From: Streptomyces sp. NRRL S-337 | GTDB taxonomy: Bacteria; Actinomycetota; Actinomycetes; Streptomycetales; Streptomycetaceae | Direction of reading: 5' to 3' | Length of the DNA: 64,000 bases | NCBI RefSeq assembly: GCF_000720175.1 | Contig: NZ_JOIX01000003.1 | Location: 186,001 to 250,000 of the forward strand | In this document: piece after piece, positions 27,743 to 36,864 of the stretch | Layout: each line of letters opens with the position of its first letter | Position numbering within the stretch: the stretch's first letter is position 1 | Position numbers and translations under genes: made by a program | The notes under the pieces: generated by a model | What the model saw: the letters and a program-made list of their open reading frames with translations, nothing else | Databases searched by the model: none | Told to the model about the DNA's origin: nothing

Positions 27743-28630
27743 CTAGGCGTTCGCCCGGGACGTGGAGTGGGCCAGGTGGTGGGCGGCCGACTCCGCGAGG
27801 GTGCGGAGCGCGGGGTGCCAGGGGCGGGCCTGCGGGCCGGTCAGCACGAGGCGGCGCGAGGTCTCGGGCGCCAGCGGCAGCAGGACCAGGTCCGGCGGGA
27901 CGAAGGCGCGGGAGACCTCGGAAAGGATCGTCACGCCGATGCCGGCCTGCACCATGCTGATCAGGGTCGCCAGGTCCCGTACCCGGTGAGTGGGGTCGAA
28001 GCGCAGCCCGGCCAGTCGGTGGATCGTACGGATGCGGGCCTCGCATCCGTTGGGTGAGATCAGGAACTGGTCGTCCTCCAGGTCACGGATGTCCACGGCC
28101 GGCTCGCCCGCCAGGGGGTGGTCCCGGGGCAACAGGGCCCGGTAACCGTCCACGGCGAGCTGGACGCCGGGCCCGGGTTCCGGGTCGATCAGGACGGCGG
28201 CATCGGCCGTTCCGTCGTCCAGCCAGGTGGTGACCTCGGCGCTGTCCCCTTCGAAGACCCGGACGGTGATACGCGGTTGGTCCTCGCGCCAGTGCCGGAG
28301 CAGGCGGGGGACCAGCCCCTGGCAGACCGTTGGCGTGGCGGCCAGCCGGACGATGCCGGACATGGCCTCGGTGGCAGTGGCCGCGATCTCTTCCACGGAC
28401 CGGGCCGCGGAGACCGCGAGGCGGGCGTGCGGCAGGACCCGTTCGCCGAGCGCGGTGGTACGGGCGGGCGTGGCCCGGACCAGCAGCGGGGCGGACAGCT
28501 CGCGCTCCAGGGAGGCGACGGCGTGCGACACCGCCGATTGGCTCAGGCCCAGCTCGGCGGCGGCCGCACCGAAGCCGCCGGTGTCCACGACGGCGAGGAA
28601 GGCCCGCAGTTGGGGAAGGTTCACGGTCAT
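27743..28630 (-). CDS. LysR family regulator
   Basis: A 295-residue LysR protein with the N-terminal winged helix (NLPQLRAFLAVVDTGGFGAA, then AELGLSQSAVSHAVASLERE) and a periplasmic-binding-like effector domain. It is divergent from a tautomerase gene with a candidate binding repeat between them, so control of that gene is likely. Effector unknown. Confidence 0.95.
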   Translation of the reverse strand: MTVNLPQLRAFLAVVDTGGFGAAAAELGLSQSAVSHAVASLERELSAPLLVRATPARTTALGERVLPHARLAVSAARSVEEIAATATEAMSGIVRLAATPTVCQGLVPRLLRHWREDQPRITVRVFEGDSAEVTTWLDDGTADAAVLIDPEPGPGVQLAVDGYRALLPRDHPLAGEPAVDIRDLEDDQFLISPNGCEARIRTIHRLAGLRFDPTHRVRDLATLISMVQAGIGVTILSEVSRAFVPPDLVLLPLAPETSRRLVLTGPQARPWHPALRTLAESAAHHLAHSTSRANA

Positions 28631-28643
28631 GCGTCGGCCTCAT

Positions 28644-28665
28644 ATGCGTATGACAGCTATGCGTT
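28644..28665. promoter_or_regulatory. Candidate LysR site (TATGCGT repeat)
   Basis: TATGCGT at 28644-28650 and 28659-28665, 15 bp apart. The first copy lies in CATATGCGTATG, which has inverted CATA/TATG ends. They lie between the divergent LysR and tautomerase genes, at the usual distance for LysR binding. Confidence 0.45.
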
Positions 28666-28782
28666 GGATCTATCGTGCCAGGTCGGCGACGCTAGCTGGG
28701 TGCCACGTCGGCGCCGCCAAGAGCCGCGCACCGTGCGCAGAGCACCCAGCCACAGAGCCCAGACGAAGCAGAGAGGCATGCC

Positions 28783-29178
28783 ATGCCGTACTTCCGGGTC
28801 ACCGTTCCCGACCCCGACCTTCCGTCCGACGTCCAGCGCGCCCTCGCCGAGGGGCTGACCCAGCTGGCGGTCTCGGCCCTGAACAAGTCCAGTGCGCGCA
28901 CCATCGTCCAGATCAACCTGGTTCCGGCCGGCAGCTATTTCGTCGACGGAAAGCCCTTGAGTGGCCACCGTGACGCACATGTGGAGGGCAGTCTCACGCT
29001 GGGCACCAACAGTGCCGCGGAGAAGGCCGACTTCATCGCCCGGGCCGGTGAACTGCTGTCGGAGCTCCTCGGCCCCCTGCCCCGGGCCGGCGTCGCGCTG
29101 CACGAACTGCACCCCGAGAGCTACGGCTACAACAAAGTCACGCAATTCGACTTCTACCGCCGGCCGGCGGGTACGTAG
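28783..29178 (+). CDS. Tautomerase-superfamily protein
   Basis: A 131-residue tautomerase-like protein with Pro2 (MPYFRVTVPDPDL) as the presumed catalytic base. VQINLVPAGSYFVDG matches the second strand of the fold. At twice the length of 4-oxalocrotonate tautomerase it resembles the longer MIF/cis-CaaD-like members. The family isomerises keto-enol acids or dehalogenates; the substrate is unknown. Probably under control of the divergent LysR. Confidence 0.85.
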   Translation: MPYFRVTVPDPDLPSDVQRALAEGLTQLAVSALNKSSARTIVQINLVPAGSYFVDGKPLSGHRDAHVEGSLTLGTNSAAEKADFIARAGELLSELLGPLPRAGVALHELHPESYGYNKVTQFDFYRRPAGT

Positions 29179-29197
29179 CCGGCACCCCGTGGCCCGG

Positions 29198-29770
29198 TCA
29201 GGGCAGCGGCATGAGCCGGTAGAGGACCGTGGCGACCAGGTCGCGGGCGTACTGCGGGTCGAGGAGGCCCGGGCGGAAGAGGATGCGGTACATCAGGGGC
29301 GCCACGACGTGGTCCATCACGGTGTCGGTGTCCGGTACGTGTTCACCGCGCTGCCCGGCCCGGGTGAGGATGGTGTCGACCTGGTCGACGGCGTAGGCGG
29401 AGCACTGCCCGGAGTTGCTGCCGTCCGGATCCCCGGCCAGGGCGTCATGGATGTACGAGCGGCCCGCCGGTGACGACATCTCCTCCAGGAACGCGGTGGC
29501 CCAGTGCTCCAGGTCAGCGCGGAGGTTCCCATGGTCGGCCGGAGGCGCCTCGGGCCGCAGCCGTTCCACCGCGACGTCCGACAGCAGCTCCTGGAGGTCT
29601 CCCCAGCGGCGGTAGAGGGTCGACGGGGTCACGCCGGCCCGCGCGGCGATCTGGGGGATGGTGAGGTCGCCGCGCCCCTGCTCGGCCTGGAGTTCGCGCA
29701 CCGCCGCGTGCACGGACTGCTGTACGCGGGCACTACGGCCTCCAGGCCGGGCAGCTGGTTTGGGACTCAT
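29198..29770 (-). CDS. TetR family regulator
   Basis: A 190-residue TetR protein with helix-turn-helix LTIPQIAARAGVTPSTLYRR and a C-terminal TetR_C_16-like domain. It follows the amidase gene on the same strand (10-bp gap). Its own candidate promoter, with TAACGCAAA at 29781-29789, falls at the end of the amidase gene. The same sequence occurs in the palindrome before the metallo-hydrolase, so it probably regulates both sides. Confidence 0.92.
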   Translation of the reverse strand: MSPKPAARPGGRSARVQQSVHAAVRELQAEQGRGDLTIPQIAARAGVTPSTLYRRWGDLQELLSDVAVERLRPEAPPADHGNLRADLEHWATAFLEEMSSPAGRSYIHDALAGDPDGSNSGQCSAYAVDQVDTILTRAGQRGEHVPDTDTVMDHVVAPLMYRILFRPGLLDPQYARDLVATVLYRLMPLP

Positions 29771-29779
29771 GCCCCCAGC

Positions 29780-31306
29780 TTAACGCAAAATCGTTGCATC
29801 AGCGGGCGGGGTGGGCCGGGAAACGGGGGTGGGGGCAGAGGCGGTCGTCCGCCGCCCGACTGCCCTGCCGAAGAGGGCGACCGGCGGATGTGCCGTCTCA
29901 TAGGCGCGTCCGGCGCGCAGCAGCGTGGCCTCGCCGAACGCCCGGCCGATGAGCTGCATGCCGATGGGCAGCCCCGCGCCGTCCAGGCCGACGGGCAGGG
30001 AGAGCGACGGCAGGCCCGTGAGGTTCGCCGGGGCCGACAGCCTGACGTACGCGTCGGACACGCTCTCGCTGACCTGCGGGCCGGGGGTGCCCGCGCGGGC
30101 GTCCGGGCCGGGCACGCCCTCGCGGGCGCCCGCGTCGGGCTCGCTCTCGGTGCCTCCGGTGGCCGGCCAGCTGACCTCCTGCTGGTCACGGTGGACGGCC
30201 GTGCAGGGCACGGTCGGCGCGGCGATGAGGTCGACCTCCTCGAACAGCCGCGCCCAGGCCCGCTGCATCAGGGCCCGGGCCCGCTGAGCGCGCAGGTAGT
30301 CGGTCGCCGGTACCAGCCCGCCCGCCTCCAGCAGCACGCGGACGTCGGATCCGTACAGCTCCGGGGACGTGCGCAGGGTCTGTTCGTGCGAGGCGGTGGC
30401 CTCGGGAACCATGACGCCCCACTGGGTGGCCTGGACGTACTCGGTCATCGGGATATCGACCTCCGTCAACTCGGCGCCCAGCGCGGCGAGTTGAGCGATG
30501 GCCCGGTGGACGGCCGCCGCCACCTCGGGGGCGACGCGATCGAAGTAGTAGTTGCGGGGGACGCCGACGCGCAGGCCGGCCGGACTCTCGTCCGCGCGGG
30601 CGGGGCCCTCCGTGGGGTGGTGACCGGTGAGGGCGGCGAGTACGAGTTCCGCGTCGCGCACCGTGCGGGTGATCGGGCCGACGTGGTCCAGGGACCAGGA
30701 CAGCGGTGTGACACCGTCCACGGGGACGAGTCCGTAAGTGGGCTTGAGCCCCACGACGCCGTTCAGGGCGGAGGGGACGCGGATCGAGCCGCCGGTGTCC
30801 GTTCCCAGGGCGAAGGTCGCCTCACCTGCCGCGACCGCCACCGCCGAGCCGCCGCTGGAGCCGCCGGCCACCCGGTCAGCGGCCCAGGCGTTGCGGGTCT
30901 GAGGGGTCGTCAGTCCGTAGGCGAATTCATGGGTGTGGGTCTTGCCCAGCAAGACCGCTCCGGCGCTTCGGAGGCGTGCCGCGACGGCGCTGTCCTTGAG
31001 GGCCGTGTGGTGCGCGCGCACCCGGGAACTGGCCGTGGTCGGCAGCCCGGCAACGTCGATGAGGTCCTTGAGGCTCATCGGGATGCCGTGCAGCGGTCCG
31101 AGGTGCCGGCCCGCCGCGATGTCCCGTTCTGCCTGTGCGGCGGCCTTCCGGGCGTCGTCCGCGCGTACGGTGACGTAGGCCCCGAGATCGTCCTCCACCT
31201 CCGCGATGCGCTCCAGGACCGAGTCGGTCAGTTCCACCGGGGAGAGCTCACGAGCGGCGATCGCCTGCGCCGCGTCGGCGAGTGACAGTTCATACGGCAA
31301 GCGCAT
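29780..31306 (-). CDS. Amidase-signature hydrolase (AtzE-like)
   Basis: A 508-residue amidase with the full Ser-cisSer-Lys triad: Lys80 (GIPMSLKDLID), cis-Ser150 (GGSSGGSAVAV) and nucleophile Ser174 (LGTDTGGSIRVPS). It overlaps by 17 bp an upstream 79-residue gene resembling AtzG, the small partner of AtzE, so 1-carboxybiuret-like or another carboxylated amide hydrolysis is the best hypothesis. An Asp/Gly/Pro-rich insert around residues 390-420 is unlike other family members and may be a loop expansion. The gene is followed by a TetR gene. Confidence 0.9.
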   Translation of the reverse strand: MRLPYELSLADAAQAIAARELSPVELTDSVLERIAEVEDDLGAYVTVRADDARKAAAQAERDIAAGRHLGPLHGIPMSLKDLIDVAGLPTTASSRVRAHHTALKDSAVAARLRSAGAVLLGKTHTHEFAYGLTTPQTRNAWAADRVAGGSSGGSAVAVAAGEATFALGTDTGGSIRVPSALNGVVGLKPTYGLVPVDGVTPLSWSLDHVGPITRTVRDAELVLAALTGHHPTEGPARADESPAGLRVGVPRNYYFDRVAPEVAAAVHRAIAQLAALGAELTEVDIPMTEYVQATQWGVMVPEATASHEQTLRTSPELYGSDVRVLLEAGGLVPATDYLRAQRARALMQRAWARLFEEVDLIAAPTVPCTAVHRDQQEVSWPATGGTESEPDAGAREGVPGPDARAGTPGPQVSESVSDAYVRLSAPANLTGLPSLSLPVGLDGAGLPIGMQLIGRAFGEATLLRAGRAYETAHPPVALFGRAVGRRTTASAPTPVSRPTPPADATILR

Positions 31307-31529
31307 CTGCCTGCTCCTCTCCTGAGGTGAGCGCCGTGGTGCGACCGAGGGGTGGCTGTGCGACGGCCGGGGCCGCGTCCGAAAGGTCCAGTTCGCGGAG
31401 CGGGCGCAGGACGTGCTGGATGTGGTTCGCCGTGGCGGCGATCACGTCGAGCCGCCCGGGTTCCACGGGCAGGCCCGCCCGCAGAGCCCAACGGGCAGCC
31501 TCCTGCGGGGAGAGATCTTCGGTGGTCAT
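31290..31529 (-). CDS. AtzG-like small amidase partner (DUF4089)
   Basis: A 79-residue protein that ends inside the amidase start, so the two are translationally coupled. The core ALRAGLPVEPGRLDVIAATA, then NHIQHVLRPLRELDL has the length and hydrophobic pattern of DUF4089/AtzG proteins, which form an obligate complex with AtzE amidases. The ATG at 31529 is chosen; a longer frame upstream is low-complexity. Confidence 0.7.
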   Translation of the reverse strand: MTTEDLSPQEAARWALRAGLPVEPGRLDVIAATANHIQHVLRPLRELDLSDAAPAVAQPPLGRTTALTSGEEQADALAV

Positions 31530-31681
31530 AGCGGATTGTTCCTTCCTGGATTGTGCGTGGGTATCGGCGTGCGTTGTATGGGGCGCGAGTGCGCGTGGGG
31601 CGAGAGTGCGTAGGGGGCGAGAGCGTGTGAAGCGGGCCGGCGTCACACGGGAGGGGTGCTACGAGCCGCTAAGGCTGAATA

Positions 31682-31725
31682 TTTGCGTGAGTGGACCGTA
31701 CGGCATACCGTGCCACTAACGCAAA
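31682..31725. promoter_or_regulatory. Long imperfect palindrome, candidate TetR operator
   Basis: TTTGCGTGAGTGG (31682-31694) and CCACTAACGCAAA (31713-31725) pair at 12 of 13 positions across an 18-bp centre. It lies between the divergent amidase and metallo-hydrolase genes. The TAACGCAAA half recurs at 29781-29789 in front of the TetR gene. Confidence 0.65.
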
Positions 31726-31763
31726 GAAATTGCTTTAGTTGCAGAGGGTCGAGGAGAGAAGTC

Positions 31764-32693
31764 ATGCATCAGTTCACGCCGCCCCCGCACGCCATCACCC
31801 GGGGAACCACCGGGCCGACCTGGGCCGTCGGCGATCTGCTGGTGCACCGCGTCGACGAGACGGAACTTCCGCCGCCGACCGGTGCCTGGCTGCTGCCCGA
31901 GGCCACTCCCGACGTGGTGGGTGACGCCCGCTGGCTGCGGCCCGACTTCGCCGCGTCCGACGGTGCGTTGCGGCTGGCCAGCCACAGCTTCGCCGTCGAG
32001 GCGAACGGCCTGCGGGTGCTGGTCGACACCGGCATCGGCAACGGCAAGACCCGCGCCAACCCGGCCTGGGACCACCTGGACACCCCCTATCTCGGACGAC
32101 TCACTGCCGCGGGCTTCGCGCCCGAAAGCGTCGACCTGGTCATCCTGACGCATCTGCACACCGATCATGTCGGCTGGAACACCGTTGAACGCGAGGGGAG
32201 TTGGGTGCCCACCTTCCCCAACGCCCGCTACCTGGTCGCGCGCACCGAGTGGGACTACTGGGCCGGCGTCGAGATGGACGAGCCGCGCCGGCAGATGTTC
32301 CGGGACTCGGTGCACCCGGTGCGGGACGCCGGGCTGCTCGACCTGGTCGACGTCCCGGACACCGGCAGCGACGTGGCCCCCGGTATTCGGCTGCTGCCCA
32401 CCCCCGGCCATACGCCAGGTCAGGTCGCGGTGGAACTCCGCAGCGGCGCCCGCTCGGCCGTCATCACCGGTGACTGCGTCCACCACCCCGTGCAGCTGCA
32501 CCGCCCCGGCATCACCAGCTGCGTGGACATCGACCCCGCTCAGGCGATCCACAGTCGCCGAGAACTGATCGCCTCGCTCGCCGACACGGAAACCCTGCTC
32601 CTCGGCAGCCACTTCCCGCCGCCGACCGCCGGCCTCGTCACCGCGGAGGCGGGCACCTACCGGCTGCGGCCCGTCCCCGGGGTTTCGCCCTGA
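31764..32693 (+). CDS. Metallo-beta-lactamase-fold hydrolase (lactonase-like)
   Basis: A 309-residue metallo-beta-lactamase-fold protein. Zinc motif HLHTDHVGW (HxHxDH), a second His in TPGHTPGQV, Asp in ITGDCVHHP, and a final His in GSHFPPP. The layout is like AHL lactonases and methyl-parathion-hydrolase-like enzymes. ATG at 31764 with GAGGAG upstream. It faces the amidase across a palindromic operator, so it may act on the same class of compounds. Confidence 0.88.
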   Translation: MHQFTPPPHAITRGTTGPTWAVGDLLVHRVDETELPPPTGAWLLPEATPDVVGDARWLRPDFAASDGALRLASHSFAVEANGLRVLVDTGIGNGKTRANPAWDHLDTPYLGRLTAAGFAPESVDLVILTHLHTDHVGWNTVEREGSWVPTFPNARYLVARTEWDYWAGVEMDEPRRQMFRDSVHPVRDAGLLDLVDVPDTGSDVAPGIRLLPTPGHTPGQVAVELRSGARSAVITGDCVHHPVQLHRPGITSCVDIDPAQAIHSRRELIASLADTETLLLGSHFPPPTAGLVTAEAGTYRLRPVPGVSP

Positions 32694-33023
32694 TCCTCCG
32701 TGCGCGTGGCAGGGCGGCCGGCTGGCGGGATCAACGAGCTGCTGGTTCGTATCGACGCAGCTCATAAATGAGTTGGTCCACCGCCCGACCACACCCATAC
32801 GCTGGGCGGGACGACAGCCTTGATGCAGAAGGGGACACGTTGCAGCCGGCCTTACGTGCCGCGGGTGGTGAACGGGCGAGCCGACGGCCTCTCAATGCCC
32901 ACACCACCTGGTGGCCCTTGGTCCGAAGACCATAGCCGCACCGCGGAGCCTGCCGATCCCGGCACGGCTCTGCTCAGCGTGCCCGCATGCCTTCTTCCCA
33001 TCAGGTCCGTTCCCCATGAGGCC
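32694..33023. promoter_or_regulatory. Intergenic with CTCATAAATGAG palindrome
   Basis: A 330-base gap in front of a drug exporter. CTCAT-AA-ATGAG lies at 32761-32772 and could be an operator. The sequence is open in the exporter frame from 32820, but I see no good start there. No other gene is supported. Confidence 0.35.
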
Positions 33024-34226
33024 ATGAAACAACACAGATATCTGCCTGCCCTTCTGGTCGTGACGCTGATCGGCACGATCATGGAACTCGACATGTCCGT
33101 GCCCAGCTTCCCGGACATCGCCAAGAGCCTGACGGCGTCCGAGTCCTCGGTACAGCTGACGATCACCTACAACTTCTTCGGCTACTGCCTCGGCGCCCTG
33201 GCCTACGGCCCGCTCTCGGACCGGTTCGGCCGGCGCAGGGTCATGCTGATCGGCAACACGATCATGCTGGCCGGCGCTCTGGGTTGCGCGATCGCACCCA
33301 ACATCACGTTCCTGCTCGGCTCCCGGCTCGTCCAGGGCGTCGGCGCCAGCACCTCCGTGGTCCTGGTCTTCGTCATCATCGGCGACGTCTACCAAGGCAC
33401 CGCGCTGTTCAAGATGTTCGGGCTCACCAATGCCGCGATGTCCACCTTCATGACGGTGGCGCCCGCGCTCGGCGGACTCATCAACCGCACGATCGGCTGG
33501 CGCGGCAACTACGCCACCGTCTGCGGCGTCACGCTGGTCGCCGTGCTGCTGATGGCATGCTTCCTGCCCGAGACCAAGGGCAGTCGTGACCCGATGACTG
33601 TCGGTCAAGTCAGCGCCGATTACCGCGCGTTGCTCTCCAGTAAGGAGTTCCTCGCCGCCTCGCTCGTACCCAGCCTGCTGTTCGCCGCCTACATGGTGTT
33701 CATCGCGTCCAGCTCGTTCCTCTACACCGGCACCTACGGGCTGTCCACGATCGGGTTCGCCGGCCATCTGCTGATCATCGTGGCCTCGTTCGCCCTGACC
33801 AGCCTGTTCGCCTCGAAGCTCATCTCGGTACTGGGCGGCCCGGACCGCACGGTGGTCCCCGGCATCGCCGCCACCGTCCTCGGCATCGCCCTGTTCCTGG
33901 TGTTCGGCGAAGGTGCATGGGCGACCACCGGCCCCATCGCCGTCTTCTGCGTCGGCTTCGCCGCGGTCTACCCGGTCATCTTTGGTCGCTCCCTGGCGGT
34001 CTTCCCTGAGCTCCAGGGCGCCGCGTCCTCGTTGAACATGAGCGGACGAGCGCTGCTGGTGACGCTGCTCACCGGCGTCGCCAGCAGCCTGTTCACCGGT
34101 GACTCGATCGTGACTGCCGGAGTGATGGCTCTCGCCGTGCTCATCGCCGCGCCGCTGGCCTTCGTGAAGCCGAAGCGGAGCACCGCGGAACAGGGCGAAA
34201 CGGAGCAGGTACCTAAGGCCGGCTGA
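33024..34226 (+). CDS. Bcr/CflA-type MFS drug exporter
   Basis: A 400-residue, 12-helix MFS transporter of the Bcr/CflA group. It has ELDMSVPSFPDIAKSL in helix 1, GALAYGPLSDRFGRRRVMLIG (loop 2-3 motif) and SRLVQGVGAS in helix 4. The start at 33024 is the last ATG before helix 1; longer starts exist. It probably exports a toxic compound by proton antiport; the substrate cannot be read. Confidence 0.92.
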   Translation: MKQHRYLPALLVVTLIGTIMELDMSVPSFPDIAKSLTASESSVQLTITYNFFGYCLGALAYGPLSDRFGRRRVMLIGNTIMLAGALGCAIAPNITFLLGSRLVQGVGASTSVVLVFVIIGDVYQGTALFKMFGLTNAAMSTFMTVAPALGGLINRTIGWRGNYATVCGVTLVAVLLMACFLPETKGSRDPMTVGQVSADYRALLSSKEFLAASLVPSLLFAAYMVFIASSSFLYTGTYGLSTIGFAGHLLIIVASFALTSLFASKLISVLGGPDRTVVPGIAATVLGIALFLVFGEGAWATTGPIAVFCVGFAAVYPVIFGRSLAVFPELQGAASSLNMSGRALLVTLLTGVASSLFTGDSIVTAGVMALAVLIAAPLAFVKPKRSTAEQGETEQVPKAG

Positions 34227-34419
34227 CAACCGAACCGCCGCACGCTGACGGGGAGTTGCGAACGGAAGGCGTGCGGCGGGCAACCGGGCCGGGTGGATGG
34301 GGGAGTGGAGGGGACCCGGGGGGAGGAGCGGAGGGCGCCCGGCGAGGGGCGGAGGGTGGGAGTATTGCGCCCACTCTTGGGGGTCGTGCGCACCCGCCTT
34401 CCGTCCTAGCCTCGATGCC

Positions 34420-35331
34420 ATGGAGATCACAACGGAGAACCTCCTCGGGCGATTCCTGCGGGCCCGCCGCGAGCTGCTCCGGCCCGAGGACCTGGGGCTA
34501 CCGGCCGGCGCCCGCCGCCGCGTCGCCGGGCTGCGACGCGAGGAGGTGGCGCGGCTCGCCGGTGTGAGCACCGACTACTACGTACGGCTGGAACAGGGCC
34601 GGGAGTGTCACCCCTCTGCCCAGGTGGTCGACGCACTGGCCCGGGCCCTGGAGCTGGAGGACGACGCGGCCGCGCACCTGCACCGGCTCGCCCGCCCCTC
34701 CTCCGTCCGACGCCGCCGGCCCGCCCGGCGCGGGCAGGTCAGCCCTCACCTGCTGCGCATGATGGCGGCCTGGCCGCACACCCCCGCCGTGGTCCTGGAC
34801 CACTGCCTGACCGTACTGGCCGCCAACCCACTGGGGGAGGCCCTGTTCGACGGCCACACCTACAGCGATGACCTGGTCCGGCTCGTCTTCCTCGACCCGG
34901 ACGCCCGCGACTTCTACCCCGACTGGGACCAGGTGGCGGCCAACACGGTCGCCGGTCTGCGCGCGGCAGTCGGCACCGCGTACGACGACCCCCGCCTCAT
35001 CGAGGTGGTCGGCGAACTGTCGGTCAAGAACGAGACCTTCCGGCGCCTCTGGGCCCGTCACGACATCCGCCAGAAGACCCACGAGACCAAACGCTTCCAC
35101 CACCCCCTCGTCGGCGAACTCGCCCTGCACTACGAGTCGTTGACCGTGAACAGTGCCCCCGGACAGCAACTGGTCGTCTACCAGGCCGCCCCGGCCAGCC
35201 GCTCCGAGGAGGCCCTCTCCTTGCTGGGCAGCCTCACCGCCGCTTCCGCCGCCGTCACTGGCGCCGTGGCCGATCCCGCCGTCGAGTCTGTGGCCGAGCC
35301 GGCCGTCGACGTGGATCCGCGTACGCGCTGA
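34420..35331 (+). CDS. XRE family regulator with MmyB-like domain (second copy type)
   Basis: A 303-residue regulator of the same family as the one at 22614. HTH segment VAGLRREEVARLAGVSTDYYV then RLEQGRECHPSAQVVDALAR, followed by an MmyB-like ligand domain (DHCLTVLAANPLGEALFDG, FRRLWARHDIR, RFHHPLVGELALHYE). The ~30-residue Val/Ala/Asp-rich tail is unusual. An SDR gene follows on the same strand, 98 bp downstream. Confidence 0.93.
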   Translation: MEITTENLLGRFLRARRELLRPEDLGLPAGARRRVAGLRREEVARLAGVSTDYYVRLEQGRECHPSAQVVDALARALELEDDAAAHLHRLARPSSVRRRRPARRGQVSPHLLRMMAAWPHTPAVVLDHCLTVLAANPLGEALFDGHTYSDDLVRLVFLDPDARDFYPDWDQVAANTVAGLRAAVGTAYDDPRLIEVVGELSVKNETFRRLWARHDIRQKTHETKRFHHPLVGELALHYESLTVNSAPGQQLVVYQAAPASRSEEALSLLGSLTAASAAVTGAVADPAVESVAEPAVDVDPRTR

Positions 35332-35429
35332 TTCCGGTTCCTCCCGCACATCGGCCCTGCTGGCTGCCGCCGATGCGCCATGCCGCCGTGCCCCTCCACC
35401 GTTCCACCACAGCCCCTTCAGGAGAACGC

Positions 35430-36239
35430 ATGACCGCGCCACAAACCCAAGCCGCCATAGCCGCGCCGGAAGGCACCACCGACCCCGTGCCGGGCGCGGC
35501 CCCGGAGTCCTCCACCCCCTCCAAAGTCATCCTCATCACCGGCGCGAGCAGCGGCATCGGTCGCGCCACCGCGCAACGCCTGGCACACGAGGGTCACAAG
35601 GTGGTACTCGGCGCCCGCCGCGAGGACCGACTGATCGAGGTCGCGCAGGAGATCGAGGCCGCCGGCGGCAGGGCCGATGTGCGCCGCCTCGACGTGACCG
35701 ACCGGGTGGCCGTCACCGCCTTCGTGAACGCGGCCGCCGAACGGCACGGCCGGATCGACGTCATCGTCAACAACGCCGGAATCATGCCGCTCTCCCGCCT
35801 CGACGCCCTCCAGGTCGACGACTGGGACCGCATGATCGACGTGAACGTCCGCGGCCTCCTCCACGGGATCGCCGCCACCGTGCCCCACTTCCAACGTCAG
35901 GGCAGCGGCCACTTCGTCACCGTGGCCTCGATCGGCGCCCACCAGGTGGTGCCCACGGGTGCCGTCTATTGCGCCACGAAGTACGCCGCCTGGGCCCTCA
36001 CCGAGGGCCTCCGCCTGGAACTCGACCCGAGCATCCGCGTCACCACGGTCTCCCCGGGCGTCGTGGAGTCAGAACTGGCCGACTCGATCACCGACGAGGC
36101 CGCCCGGGAGGCGATGCGGGCATACCGAGCGGACTCCATCCCGCCGAGCAGCGTCGCCGACGCCATCTCCTACGCGATCGGCCAGCCACCCGGCGTGGAC
36201 GTCAGCGAAATCGTCGTCCGCCCGGCCAAGCAACGCTGA
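35430..36239 (+). CDS. Short-chain dehydrogenase/reductase (SDR)
   Basis: A 269-residue classical SDR with a ~30-residue Pro/Ala-rich N-terminal extension. Cofactor motif TGASSGIGRATAQRL, NNAG, catalytic Tyr-Lys in YCATKYAAW. The Arg pair after strand 2 (GARREDR) suggests NADPH. ATG at 35430 with AGGAG. It follows the XRE/MmyB regulator, mirroring the pair at 22.6-24.3 kb. Confidence 0.94.
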   Translation: MTAPQTQAAIAAPEGTTDPVPGAAPESSTPSKVILITGASSGIGRATAQRLAHEGHKVVLGARREDRLIEVAQEIEAAGGRADVRRLDVTDRVAVTAFVNAAAERHGRIDVIVNNAGIMPLSRLDALQVDDWDRMIDVNVRGLLHGIAATVPHFQRQGSGHFVTVASIGAHQVVPTGAVYCATKYAAWALTEGLRLELDPSIRVTTVSPGVVESELADSITDEAAREAMRAYRADSIPPSSVADAISYAIGQPPGVDVSEIVVRPAKQR

Positions 36240-36400
36240 CCGGCGCCACGACGGCGACCGGAATCAACCACGCCGCCGCCCTTCCGTCCTGCAGTGTCAG
36301 GCCCTTCCGTCGTCTGCACCACCAGTTGTAGGTGGGGCCTGATCGGGTACGCGCACCGGCGGAACGGTTTCCCTGTAGGCAAAGGAGGCGGAAGACGACG

Positions 36401-36799
36401 ATGAGGGACTCAGAGGCCGGCGCGCAGGCCCGTCAGCAGGCGGACGAGGTCCAGGTGGAGGTCACCGACTGCCGGGCCGAGGACGCACATGCGGTGTTCG
36501 GCGCGCTGAACGCGCTGTTCACCTCCAACCGGGCGACCGAGGACGTGCCTCGCGGCTCACCCGGGGTGCAGCCGACGGTATGGGCAGCGTCCGTTGACGT
36601 ATCGGAGGATCCTGCCGAGGTGGAGCCGCGCCGGCTGACCGAGTCGGTGACGGTCAGCCTGCAGGGCGGCTACCGGGCGGTCCACCGCCTGCACGCGGGC
36701 TTGGCCCGCACGTTCGCCGTCCAGGAGGTCGGCTCGGCCTCCGGTGATCAGGAGAAGGAGGTGCAACTCCGGCTGCGCACACGGCAGGTGCCTTCGTAG
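36401..36799 (+). CDS. Hypothetical protein
   Basis: A 132-residue acidic protein with a strong ribosome-binding site (AAAGGAGG) upstream of the ATG. A beta-strand-rich middle part (QVEVTDCRAEDAHAVFGALN) and C-terminal half (ESVTVSLQGGYRAVHRLHAG), no signal or membrane segment. No family recognised. Confidence 0.6.
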   Translation: MRDSEAGAQARQQADEVQVEVTDCRAEDAHAVFGALNALFTSNRATEDVPRGSPGVQPTVWAASVDVSEDPAEVEPRRLTESVTVSLQGGYRAVHRLHAGLARTFAVQEVGSASGDQEKEVQLRLRTRQVPS

Positions 36800-36864
36800 G
36801 CCGCCGACCGGGACGTTCGCGGAAGGCCGTGGCGGGCGACTGGCGGGCGTGAAGGCCCGATCGT

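Noticed and set aside
29504..31285. A 593-codon plus-strand frame
   Set aside because: Antisense of the amidase and TetR genes, with no recognisable domain.
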